Positions 20,472 to 30,111 of a DNA stretch of 64,000 nucleotides are shown piece after piece. Location: NCBI GenBank assembly GCA_963691815.1, contig OY829645.1:47961281-48025280 (forward strand), given 5' to 3'. Each line of letters starts with the position of its first letter. The first letter of the stretch is position 1. Made by a program: the position numbers and the translations under genes. The stretch is from Echiichthys vipera (Eukaryota > Chordata > Actinopteri > Perciformes > Trachinidae). Under the pieces are notes generated by a model. That model worked only from the letters and a program-made list of their open reading frames with translations. It was not told the origin of the DNA and ran no database searches.

Positions 20472-21794
20472 GGATTCTTCATAGTTGTGGTTGGGTGTCC
20501 CTCCTCTGAGGTACTAGTGGGTTGGGTAACTAGCCGCCCACTCCCTGTGCGGTCTTTCCCTGCCGTCCCCCAGTTTTTCCTGGACTTCAACGTTTCACTC
20601 CTTTAATCCTGGACGTCTCCTGGTGGCGGAGCAGTGACAGGAACGTCTCCCTGCCACCCCCTGCAGCTGATAGGTGTTCCCCCCTGCGGCTGTTGTTTGG
20701 GTTAGTTGTTCGTTCCCCAGCACTTGTCCTTGCTCCTTAACCAGAGCCAAAAGCTTCCTTTCTCAGCCTCCTCTGCCGGCTCTTTGGTTGCCTTCTTCAG
20801 GCTCCCTCCTGTCACTCCTGCGTCCCTCAGAAGGCGCGTGGTTGACTGCCCCACATAACCTCGGCAACCAACTTCTACTGGGTAGATGGTGGTCTCCAGC
20901 CGACCATCCGTCACTCAGCAGCCATTTCTGAGTACTTGGCCTTTTTTCGTTCGTAGACAACCTCGATCCCCTCCTCTGCTGGTACTGTGAGCTCAATGAG
21001 GAGCAGGGATTTTGCCTTAGAGGAGCACGCCACTATGCCAGGGTGGAGCGATGTAGCGACCGGGAAGCAAAGCTGCCTGTTGAGGTTGACTCTCATGTCC
21101 CACTCCTGGTTAGGGGAGAACGGCCTAGGTGTTTCTTTTGGCCTGGTGTCTCTTCTCCCCCCAACTTCCCTTACAAAGACCACAAAGCTGTGGTTCTCTG
21201 CAGGTGGTACCCCTCTGCTGCCCTGTCGACGGCCCTCCAACACCTCTGTTAGCTTCCTCAGGACCTGGTTAGGCACCACCTGTAGCATCCCTGGGACATC
21301 GCGATCTAACAGCCTGACAGGATGTACTGGAGGTTTGCATTAGGTGTTGCAGAGCGTGCAGCATTCCTCGCTCCTAAACCACTGGTGAAGGTTCGGAGGA
21401 CAGGGAAGCGTGTCACATGTTGCACGAATAAGGAAGCTGAGCCTTGCCTGCGGGATCTTCCAAAGGTCTGTCCAACTGATGTTTCGGTTGATGACTCCTT
21501 CCCAGGTTGTCCAGCTTCTTTGTCGGCCCTGTGACACGGCCTTGATCTTATAGCACTCTTCCTCCAACCTTATCACCTCCACCACCACCATCTCCTTCCT
21601 CTGTTTGCGGTTGGCCTTGAACCAGAACTGTGGTGCTTCTCCCCACCCTAGGCCAGACCTTCCTGCCTGGACTCTGCCAACAATCTCTTGATGTTGCAGG
21701 CGACTGATGGCTCCGTCGACCTCTGAGGGGTTTGGGCAATGAATCTGAATCTTGATGTTTACGTTCCTTACAGCCTGGTCGGTGGACTCTTTTC
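20472..21794 (-). pseudogene. non-LTR retrotransposon, C-terminal restriction-like endonuclease part
   Basis: Minus-strand frames at 21730-21340 and 21288-20700 resemble the region after the reverse transcriptase in teleost LINEs of R4/NeSL type. It has a WTTWEGVINRNISWTDLW segment, a CTLC zinc-knuckle-like motif, VLRKLTEVLEGRR, then LLLIELTVPAEE and KKAKYSEM, which match the restriction-like endonuclease core. Where the family usually has Pro-Asp before the ELT motif, this copy has HPGIV, so the catalytic Asp looks lost. Frame breaks separate the blocks, so it is inactive. Confidence 0.65.
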
Positions 21795-22135
21795 CCACTT
21801 GTAGAAGAAGAAGAATTCCTTTATTAGTCCCGCGAATGGGGAAATTCAATTTTCACTCTATTATTTTTTCACTTTACACACACAGGCCCGAAATACACAC
21901 ACATGCACAGACAGGACCTATATACATGCAACCAATGGAGAGATGTTAGAGCGATGGGGCTGCCAGTGACCGGAGCAGTTGGGGGTTTGGTGCCTTGCTC
22001 AACAGGAGATGAACTGGCACCTCTCCAGCCACCAGTCCTCACTCTATTCATGGTCCACACAGGGACTCGACCCACCCTCGACCCACCCTACGGTTCCCAG
22101 CCCAGTCACCTATGGACTGAGCTACTACCGCCCCA
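21795..22135 (-). mobile_element. tRNA-derived SINE, copy 2, inside a LINE
   Basis: Reverse complement of the SINE: GAATTCCTTTATTAGTCCCG tail at left, GGTGCCTTGCTCAAC, GCACCTCTCCAGCCACCAG, GGGACTCGACCC (box B) and GACTGAGCTACTACCGCCCC (head) at right. It splits the LINE coding sequence. Confidence 0.9.
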
Positions 22136-22440
22136 ACTGATGGACTGGAGCGGAAGTTGGAGGGTGTTCCTTCTGAACAGGCCCGTTTCAGAGAGGCTTG
22201 GTTGCAGCCGCGACCACTTTCTGATGGATGAGTCGGCCTTTCCATCCATCTTACTTGTGTTTGAGGGTATTTCACTCATTTCCAGCCACATCACTCTTCT
22301 GTAGAGTTTGAACTGGTGGCACCAAACTTTGTACTTACTGTACCTGGGAGTTGGCGTTGGTCGATCTTTGCCAGGCCTTCTGAGAGCAGTTTCCACACGG
22401 TTCGCCCGATCTGTTCATCCGTAAGTTTTTCCTCCCAAGG
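22136..22440 (-). pseudogene. same LINE, reverse transcriptase C-terminal part
   Basis: Minus-strand frame from 22396 reads RYSKYKVWCHQFKLYRRVMW and continues to SLSETGLFRRNTLQLPL, typical of the region between the RT core and endonuclease in the same teleost LINE. It resumes on the other side of the SINE at 21790. Confidence 0.6.
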
Positions 22441-23662
22441 CTTTTTATGGGTTTCTCAGAAACAAGTGGACTTTTCTCTATAAATAATATTTAATAAACA
22501 TGTGGTGTATAAAAAAGCCTTTAAATGGAAAATAAGGATTACTATGTAAAATGATTAATATGCAAAACAAATCAGGATTATAAATTAAAAGTATGTTTTT
22601 TATTTACATTATTGTTATTGTTTTTAATCTTGTTATTGTTTTTGCATTGCGGATAATCTGGGTTATCTTATCTTAATGTATTGTACAGGAAAGGCAAAAA
22701 TAAGCCTTGGCTTCAGCTTTTTCCTTTTTCGGTTGCTGATTGTTCATTTTTATTACGTGAAATAATTCAGTTTGTTTTACCGAAATAAACTATTCATTCA
22801 TTCATTCATTCAAAATAATAAAGTGCATAAAATGATAAAAACATAAAAGGACCAAAGAACAAAATGCCACAAGTGTTTTTATCCTCAACAACATCGATGA
22901 AGTCAGTTTCCTCTTAAAGCTGCAGAGTTTATTTCAGAGTTGGACACAAACTGTTGATTTAATGCTCATTAATATCTGCTGTGTCAGCACTTCTTCAAAA
23001 GAGTTTGTTGGACGTTTTGTCCGAACACGTCTTAAGGTAAAAGAGTTGTTTTGTTGTTCACAACAGTCACAGGTGGAGTCAAAAGTCAAGCTTTCATCCA
23101 AACGTGCAGAAAAATTCAACAGAATTAAACAGAAAAATCAGAAAAATAATTAGTATTTCCATCCACTTCTGTTCCATGATTATTAGACATTAAGGCGTTA
23201 AGTCTGTTGTCACTGCTGGTGTTCCTGCAGGAAGGAGAACAAAGTTATATTGAATAAAACCTCAGCTGACTTGATCCTACACCAACACCAACAGGACGCT
23301 TCATGACTGAGAAGATAAAACAACTGTCAAGACGCCAAACATGAGACACACGTAAAGAATCTGGTGAATGTGTCTGTTGAGTTACGCCTGTGGACCTCAC
23401 GCTGGCATGTCCTCCCTGCTTGGCTGCAAATATCATTCTCTAACTCACCGTCTTTAGTTTACTTTACTTATTTTTTTCTGAGTCAATGAGTTTGTGTACT
23501 TTTTTTTTAGAGTAAAGTCACCTTATTATATTTTACAGTGCATGGTGATGCATGAAAACCCTGTATGTTTAATAGTTTTGAGCAGGTTTGAAGTTGTTTA
23601 AGAGATTTATGAAAAAACAACAAAGGTGTCGAGAAGAAGCAAAAAGCATCGCTAGAGTATAA
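22441..23662. other. AT-rich sequence without recognised gene
   Basis: Short open frames at 22934-23153 overlap on both strands and show no known domain. An ATTC tetramer run is at 22795-22812. Confidence 0.5.
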
Positions 23663-24063
23663 GGGCGCACTCACAGTGTCAGCCCGTTTGTACTGTTTTT
23701 GAATCTTTTCATCGACCAAATCTGCAGTGAACACTCCACCTCCGCATCACACCAACGTGAACCTTTCACCGCCATTGTTTGAAATGTCTGCGCATGGTCC
23801 CTCCTTCTTTTTTCTACGTCCCAACAGGCGCACAGGAAATGACCTCAGAACCGCCGTAGGCCTCGTGCTCGTACACGTGCGCACGCTCGTGCTCGTACAC
23901 GTGCAAACGTGCTTTACTAAAGCCCACCTCTCCCAAACGGGCCGTGGACGGCAAGCTGGCCGCACCTAGGCGCGATACGGTTGCACTCACACTGGTCAAA
24001 GGAACCAGACTTTAGCTGTGAATCCTGCTTGGCACGGTACGGATGGACAGTGTGAGTGCGCCC
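23663..24063 (-). mobile_element. Harbinger-like transposon, internally deleted copy 4
   Basis: Termini GGGCGCACTCACAGTGTC and GTGTGAGTGCGCCC. About 200 bp covering the C-terminal half of the Myb-like frame and the CRE-like site are missing: CCCGTTTGTACT joins directly to GTTTTTGAATCTTTTC. Flanks are TAA and TCA. Confidence 0.85.
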
Positions 24064-24956
24064 TCAGTATACCCTGGAATACAAGGAGGGGAAAACATGG
24101 AAACGCAGACACACTGAGCAGACTCCCATTGCCAAACACATGCATCACCACGACACAAGAGGAAGAAGTAGTGATGCTCATGGAGCATATGAACGGCACT
24201 CAGTTGCAAGTGAAACAAATCCAGGACTGGACCCAACGCGACCCAGTTTTGTCCAGAGTGCACCAGTGGCTGCTGCGGGGCTCCTGGCTGCAGAGTGCAC
24301 TGACCCAGACATGCAGCTGTTTATCAGACGACACATGAACTCAGTGTGGAAGAGGGTGATGATACCCCAACGAGGTCGAGCTGATGATGAAAGAGCTCCA
24401 TGAAGCCCATCCTGGGGCCTCCAGCATGAAAATGTTGGCCCACAGCTACATCTGGTGGCCAAAGATGGATGCAGAGTTAGAAGCAGTGGTGTGCAACTGT
24501 CATGCCTGTCAGTCCAACCAAGCTGCCCCAGCAGCTGCACCATTGTATCCATGGGAGTGGCCCAACCAACCATGGATGAGACTGCATGTGGATTTTTGTG
24601 GGCCTGTACTGGGCAAGATGTTCCTCATTGTAATTGATGCCGACTCAAAGTGGATTGAAGCTCATCCTATGCCGTCCATCACATCCGCCAGGACAGCGGA
24701 GACACTGAGAAGCATCTTTGCCACTCATGGTATCTCTTGTCAGAGACAATGGGCCGAGTCTTGTGAGTGCAGAGTTCAAACACTACCTAACAAAGAAAGG
24801 CATAAAGCATGTGACCACTGATCCACACCATCCATCTTCCGATGGCTGTGCTGCGCGTGCTGTACGAGTGTTTGAAGAGGGCATCAAGCAGATGGGGGAG
24901 GGCCGTGTGGAGACAAAGGTTGCCAGGTTCCTGTTCAAATACTGCTCAACTACTCA
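24064..24956 (+). pseudogene. Ty3/gypsy pol fragment (RNase H end, zinc-binding and integrase core)
   Basis: Opens with a YTLEYKEGKTW segment from the end of RNase H. After a frame change it reads HEAHPGASSMKMLAHSYIWW and CNCHACQ (H2C2 integrase zinc finger, 24492-24512), then LHVDFCGPVLG and VIDADSKWIEAHPM, the first catalytic-core segments. A frame break follows near 24760, and the sequence is cut by Harbinger copy 5 at 24957. Confidence 0.85.
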
Positions 24957-25507
24957 GGACGCACTCACACTGTCCTTCTGTCCCGGGCCAAAACCGTTTT
25001 TTCAGCTAAAGCCTAGTACGTTTAAGCAGTGTGAGTGCACCCATTCCGCGCATAACTGCGGACATCGGGCCGTCCACATGTACAAGCACGAGCGTGCGCA
25101 CGTGTATGAGCACGAGCACGAGCCCTACGGCGGTAGCGGTATGTGCGCTTGTTGGGACATAGAAAAAAGAAGGAGGGACCATGCACGGACATTTAAAACA
25201 ATGGCGGTGAAAGGTTCACGTTGGTGTGATGCGGAGGTGGAGTGTTTACTGCAGATTTGGTCGATGAAAAGATTCAAAAACAGTCGACAAGACGCACAAA
25301 AACTCCGAGGTCTACGGAAAGATCTGGAAACAAAGCCACGCATCGCCATGACGTCATCAATGCGTGTGACGTGTTACGGCGTGATGACGTATAGGCAGCA
25401 AGAAGCATTCTCCGAGGCCCAGGTAGTGTGAGTACAAACGGGCCTGGAGGGGGGGGCAAGGACCCTAAGGCACGGGCGCGGTGCGGAAGGACAGTGTGAG
25501 TGCGCCC
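24957..25507 (+). mobile_element. Harbinger-like transposon, copy 5, inside gypsy integrase
   Basis: Flanked by perfect TCA duplications (24954-24956 and 25508-25510). Ends GGACGCACTCACACTGTCC and GTGTGAGTGCGCCC. Carries a complete 76-codon Myb/SANT-like frame and an intact TGACGTCA. Confidence 0.92.
25201..25431 (+). CDS. short Myb/SANT-like reading frame of Harbinger copy 5
   Basis: 76 codons starting at ATGGCGGTG. The first 40 residues (RWCDAEVECLLQIW, then MKRFKNSRQDAQKL) resemble the start of a Myb/SANT or trihelix DNA-binding domain. The later part shows no domain and the third helix is absent. It is probably the decayed 5-prime end of an original Harbinger accessory gene rather than an expressed protein. 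Confidence 0.35.
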   Translation: MAVKGSRWCDAEVECLLQIWSMKRFKNSRQDAQKLRGLRKDLETKPRIAMTSSMRVTCYGVMTYRQQEAFSEAQVV

Positions 25508-25956
25508 TCAGACAGCCCCTGGAGCAACACCAGCTGAGCTGCTCATGAACAGAAGGATCAGGACCGAGCTCGACTCAGAGTGGGACAGAACCAGGCAAAA
25601 CAGAAAGGAGCAGCATGACGGGCACGCAAGGGATCGGAGATTCACAGAGTCTGATTCAGTCTCTGTGAGAGGATGTGCAGGTCAGAAGTGGATTCCTCTG
25701 GTTGAGAGGACTGGCCCAGTCTCATGGAGAGCAAAAACACAGGATGACAAGCTGGTGAAAAGGCATCAGGATCGAATTTGCCCGTGTTATGATCAAACAC
25801 CGGGGGCATCCAGTTCTGTGGAAGAGACTCTTTCTAGGAACTCTGAACCTCAGGAGCCCGTTTACACTGGGCCTGAGATTTTGGCAACAGAGACAGAAGA
25901 GCCAGTGCGGCCAGAACAGAGTCCTGAAAGAGAGCGCCGGTGTCCTATTAGACTTA
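25508..25956 (+). pseudogene. Ty3/gypsy integrase C-terminal part
   Basis: Resumes the gypsy frame after the transposon: PAELLMNRRIRTELD, followed by a basic region, the WIPLVERTGPVSWRAKT segment and a Pro/Glu-rich tail. It ends at the next Harbinger insertion. Together with 24064-24956 it is one gypsy copy in three pieces. Confidence 0.8.
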
Positions 25957-26553
25957 GGGCGCACTCACACTGTCCTTCCGCACCGTGACCCGTGCTTTAG
26001 GGTACTTGTCCCCCCTCCCTCTCCCCCCGTTTGTACTCACACTACCAGGGCCTCGTGCAAATGCTTCTTGCTGCCTATACGTCATCACGCCGTAACACGT
26101 CACACATATTGATGACGTCATGGCGATGCGTGGCTTTGTTTCCAGATCTTTCCGTAGACCTCGGAGTTTTTGTGCGTCTTGTCGACTGTTTTTGAATCTT
26201 TTCATCGACCAAATCTGCAGTAAACACTCCACCTCCGCATCACACCAACGTGAACCTTTCACCGCCATTGTTGTTGTTGTTAAATGTACGCGCATGGTCC
26301 CTCCTTCTATTTACATGTCCAAACAGGCGGACATAACGATACTGCCGTAGGGCTCGTGCTCGTACACGTGCGCACGCTCGTGCTCGTACATGTGCAAACG
26401 GCTCCGCTAAAGCCCACCTCTTTCAAGCGGCCGTGGACGGCCCGCTGGCCGCAGTTATGCGCGGAGCGGGTGCACTCACACTGCTTAAAGGTGCTAGACT
26501 TTAGCTGAAAAAACAGTTTTGGCCCGGTGCAGAAGGACAGTGTGGGTGCGCCC
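25957..26553 (-). mobile_element. Harbinger-like transposon, copy 6
   Basis: Starts GGGCGCACTCACACTGTCC after TTA and ends GTGGGTGCGCCC before TGA. The Myb-like frame is on the minus strand from 26268. TGACGTCA intact. Confidence 0.88.
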
Positions 26554-26649
26554 TGAGGAAGGCACCCACGTACCTCAAAGACTTTGTTCATGCAGGGGCA
26601 GAATAATCCCCTTGAGGTTCCTTGAGGAGGGGCAGTCTACCCCCTGTAG
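26554..26649 (+). other. probable gypsy 3-prime remnant
   Basis: Short GC-balanced stretch with GGGGCAGAATAATCCCC and a GAGGGGCAGTC tract between Harbinger copy 6 and a hAT element. No frame. It may be the end of the gypsy copy, but no LTR was recognised. Confidence 0.3.
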
Positions 26650-27294
26650 CATGGGTGTCAAAGTCAAGGCCCGGGGGCCGGATCCGGTCCGTGAATGAAT
26701 GATCTTGGCCCCCGGGATGATATTTGATGAGTACTAGAACCGGCCCGCACGCCACAGCCGCCTGCTGGTGTTTTTCACGCACCAAAACTACATTACCCAC
26801 AATGCAACGGTAGCCCGCGAACTCACTGCAGCGCCGCAAGTGGGCAGATGTCAACTTTCAGCCCCCCCCCCCCCCCCCCAATAACGGCTAAAGGGAAGGT
26901 GGACGATGAGAACAGGGTGTTTGAAGCACATGTTCACAAAGTTGTGCGTCTTAATCTTGATATTAAGGAACATGTTGTTTATTTTTTGCTGTTTGCCTGT
27001 TGAAAACGTTTCCTTTAAAAAACTAAAGTCATAAGAAAATATTGCTTTATTCATTTAATGTACAGGACAACTTTGTTCTTGTCTGTGAGCCTTGAAATTA
27101 GTGACAGAGCCGTACAAAAATATTGGATTATTCATTTAATTATTGAATATAATACAGTACACTGTGTTAGGTCTTGGTTCAACAGGTTAAATGCATCATT
27201 TTAATGTTTTAATAAACATTGAACCAGTCCGGCCCTCGGCTTTTAGCAGATTAGGTTTTTTGGCGCTCTGATGTGTTTGACTTTGACATCCCTG
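26650..27294. mobile_element. nonautonomous hAT element, copy B
   Basis: Ends CATGGGTGTCAAAGTC and GACTTTGACATCCCTG are inverted; the 8-bp flanks CCCTGTAG and CTCTATAG match at 6 of 8 positions. The CCCGGGGGCC and CGGCCCGC stretches near the left end and a short GGCTAAAGGGAAGGTGGACG motif (similar to a hAT transposase start, Ala-Lys-Gly-Lys-Val-Asp) support a hAT remnant. A run of about 17 C is at 26862-26879. Confidence 0.85.
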
Positions 27295-27414
27295 CTCTAT
27301 AGCAACGTAACTAAGCAACAGTGGGAAGCAACAAAGCAACAGTTACGTAAAGTGAAGCAGAAACTGTGGAGACGGGAGTTATACTGAAACTTTGGATCAA
27401 GCTCGTCCTCATGA
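27295..27414 (+). repeat. repeat family I, copy 2, left part
   Basis: ATAGCAACGTAACTAAGCAAC...GATCAAGCTCGTCCTCATG, matching 11400-11505. It is cut by a SINE at a different position from copy 1. Confidence 0.75.
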
Positions 27415-27484
27415 CTTAGAAGAAGAAGAAGAATTACTTTATTTTTATCGTAATTCAATTTTTTCACTCTTATTATTAATCATG

Positions 27485-27548
<64 letters not shown>

Positions 27549-27757
27549 TAAGGAGAGATGTCAGAGCGAGGGGGCTGCCAATGACCAGCGCCCCGAGCAG
27601 TTGGGGTTCGGTGCCTTGCTCAACAGCACCTCGGCAGTGCCCAGGAGATGAACTGGCACCTCTCCAGCCACCAGTCCACGCTCCATACAGGGACTTGAAC
27701 CAGCGACACTACAGTTCCCAGCTAAGTCACCTATGGACTGAGCTACTGCCGCCCCCG
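27415..27757 (-). mobile_element. tRNA-derived SINE, copy 3, with CA tract
   Basis: Reverse SINE with tail AAGAAGAAGAAGAATTACTT, a pure CA run at 27486-27546, GGTGCCTTGCTCAACAGC, box B region GGGACTTGAACC and head CTGAGCTACTGCCGCC. Inserted in repeat I in opposite orientation to copy 1. Confidence 0.9.
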
Positions 27758-28030
27758 ACTTGAAGTTATTACAGGAAATGGATCGAGATCGACTAAAGGA
27801 AACTCCTAAATTAACAGGATTTATAAAGGTTACGGACTCTTCTTCTGTTCTTGTTGTTGTTGTTTTCCTGATAAAGCTGATTAATGATGTGGGGGCCCCA
27901 ACAAACAGTAGCCCAGGGGCCCCAGACCGACCCAATCCGCCTCTGGGTGCATCATCTCCATAGCAACGACTCTCTGTACTTTTCTAACTTCTGACTTTTT
28001 AGTTGTGGGTTTCTTTTCGTAGCTGTTTGT
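27758..28030 (+). repeat. repeat family I, copy 2, right part
   Basis: ACTTGAAGTTATTACAGGAA...ACTCCTAAATTAACAGGATT...GGGGGCCCCAACAAACAG; complement to 27295-27414, and match to 11505-12080. Confidence 0.75.
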
Positions 28031-28273
28031 TTATGTTTGTTTGTTTATATATATGTATACAGGGCATTAAAGTGGCTCCGCCCACACGCCAGATGCAGGT
28101 AACTTCTGTGATTGGCGGGTGAAACTGTCAATCTCCCTGCCACGTTGGCGTGTAGCCAATAAGACAACAGTGTTGTGTGTTGTTGACCAATCAGGTGGCC
28201 TGTTGTTGCAAAGCACGCCCCGTCGTTTTATTGGACTTTAAAAAAAAAAATTTAATTAATAAATAAATAATTT
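28031..28273. other. unique GC-mixed spacer
   Basis: Contains CCAATAAGAC and CCAATCAGG boxes in tandem (28157-28200) but no following gene. No coding content. Confidence 0.4.
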
Positions 28274-28572
28274 GGGGCAGCAGCAGCTCAGACCATAGGT
28301 GACTTAGCTGGGAACCGTAGGGTCGCCGGTTCGAGCCCCTGTGTGGACCATGTATGGAGCGTGGACTGGTGGCTGGAGAGGTGCCAGTTCATCTCCTGGG
28401 CACTGCAGAGGTGCTGTGGAGCAAGGCACCGAACCCCCAACTGCTCGGGGCGCTGGTCATTGGCAGCCCCCTCGCTCTAACATCTCTCCTTAATTGTGTG
28501 TGTGTGTGTGTGTGTCATGAATAATAACAGAGTGAAAAAATTAAATTTCCCCGTTGCGGGATAAATAAAGTA
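28274..28572 (+). mobile_element. tRNA-derived SINE, copy 4
   Basis: The best-preserved head: GGGGCAGCAGCAGCTCAGAC (box A) and GGTTCGAGCCCCTG (box B), body as in other copies, a TG run near 28497 and tail TAAATTTCCCCGTTGCGGG. Confidence 0.9.
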
Positions 28573-28919
28573 GAAGAAAAATAAAAAAAATGGTGACGTA
28601 TCGCTGCGTGAAGAGGCTGCAACAGAACAAAAAAGGGAATAATAGAATAAAAACAACAAAAGATGTTTTATTACAAAGTGTAAAGGGACAGAAAGGTTCA
28701 CGTCTGGCTCGTGTTCGACGCCACAGCAGAGGAGATGCACTGTGGGGATCGCCGTGTGTTTGGAGAGAGGAGGAAGACGAGGGAGAGTCTGCTCCTCTTC
28801 CTCTTTAAGGACTCAGAGCCTCAGTCTGTGACATTCATCAGTGTCTGACGTCATCATTACAGTGTGAAGGAGTTTGGTTCTGTTCATTCTTATGATTGTT
28901 GTTGTTGTTGTTTATCTAA
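28573..28919. other. unassigned sequence with short open frame
   Basis: A 72-codon plus frame (28590-28808) is lysine/arginine-rich at first and has no recognised domain. A GTT-triplet run precedes the next transposon. Confidence 0.3.
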
Positions 28920-29468
28920 AGGCGCACTCACACTGTCCTTCCACACCGGGTCTGGTTCCTTTGACCAGTGTGAGTGCAACCGTACCACGTCTAGGAGCGG
29001 CACGCTTGCCGTCCACGGCCCGTTTGGGAGAGGTGGGCTTTAGTAAAGCACGCTTGCACGTGTACGAGCACGAGGCCTACGGCGGCTCTGAGGTCATTTC
29101 CTGTGCTCCTGTTGGGACGTAGAAAAAAGAAGGAGGGACCATGCGCGGACATTTCAAACAATGGCGGTGAAAGGTTCACGTTGGTGTGATGCGGAGGTGG
29201 AGTGTTTACTGCAGATTTGGTCGATGAAAAGATTCAAAAACAGTCGACAAGACGCACAAAAACTCCGAGGTCTACGGAAAGATCTGGAAACAAAGCCACG
29301 CATCGCCATGACGTCATCAATGCGTGTGACGTGTTACGGCGTGATGACGTATAGGCAGCAAGAAGCATTCTCCGAGGCCCAGGTAGTGTGAGTACAAACG
29401 GGCCTGGAGGGGGGGACAAGGACCCTAAAGCACGGGGCGCGGGACAGACGCACAGTGGGAGGGCGCCC
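28920..29468 (+). mobile_element. Harbinger-like transposon, copy 7
   Basis: Perfect TAA target duplications (28917-28919 and 29469-29471). Ends AGGCGCACTCACACTGTCC and GGGAGGGCGCCC. Slightly short in the left palindrome and in the CACGAG-rich segment. TGACGTCA intact. Confidence 0.92.
29161..29391 (+). CDS. short Myb/SANT-like reading frame of Harbinger copy 7
   Basis: 76 codons, essentially the same sequence as in copies 5 and 10 (RWCDAEVECLLQIW at residues 7-20). Expression is unproved. Confidence 0.35.
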   Translation: MAVKGSRWCDAEVECLLQIWSMKRFKNSRQDAQKLRGLRKDLETKPRIAMTSSMRVTCYGVMTYRQQEAFSEAQVV

Positions 29469-30032
29469 TAAATGGTTTTCAGTCAAAATGTGTCTTATTT
29501 TGAAAAGCAACATAAACTGATAAGTCATTTAATGTTCATTGTTAATCTAATATTTAAAATAAATGTTGAATATCTAATGACACCACAGTGACACAGAAAC
29601 AGCGACTAATGGAGTTTGTGTTAACTAAATAAATCAGAATTAACTAAATAAATGAGGTGATTGGTTGTTTTAATTTCTGTTATTTTCTATTCTAAATGCT
29701 TCCACAGCAGCTCAGACACAGCTGTGAGTCGTCATGCAGGTTTAGTTTAAGTTTAGTTTATTTGGAAACAGTGACGGTGCACATTAATAACATTACTGTA
29801 AATGTGCCAGAATCAGCCAAGACGCTATTTTCCAGCTGTCGTCCGTAGACAGACGTTAAAGTCGCCATAAAAACAGAATAAAGAATATAGAAACAATGAG
29901 ATTAAAATAACAAAGTTACAGCCAGGGTTAATCTACAAAACATGCACAGCAGTGAACAAACGTGACAATAAAGCATCAATTTAGAAAACATCATTCAAGA
30001 CGCAGACACACAACACACCACAGCACAGCACG
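29469..30032. other. AT-rich sequence with LINE tail fragment
   Basis: 29740-29900 (AGTTTAGTTTATTTGGAAAC...GACGGTGCACATTAATAAC) resembles the reverse 3-prime tail of a LINE, as at 54890-55010. Otherwise no gene. Confidence 0.5.
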
Positions 30033-30100
30033 CAGTGCAGACGCACAACTACAGAACGCATGCAACACAATAACAACAAGAGCACAATAAGACAGCACGC
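30033..30100 (+). repeat. left flanking direct repeat of the 21-bp array
   Basis: GTGCAGACGCACAACTACAG...ACGCATGCAACACAATAAC...GCACGCAGT is repeated with few changes at 33546-33610, on the other side of the array and in the same orientation. Confidence 0.85.
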
Positions 30101-30111
30101 AGTGTGTCTGT

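Noticed and set aside
11527..28572. tRNA genes at the box A/box B sequences
   Set aside because: Each is followed by the same SINE body and tail, and the cloverleaf pairing is degraded.
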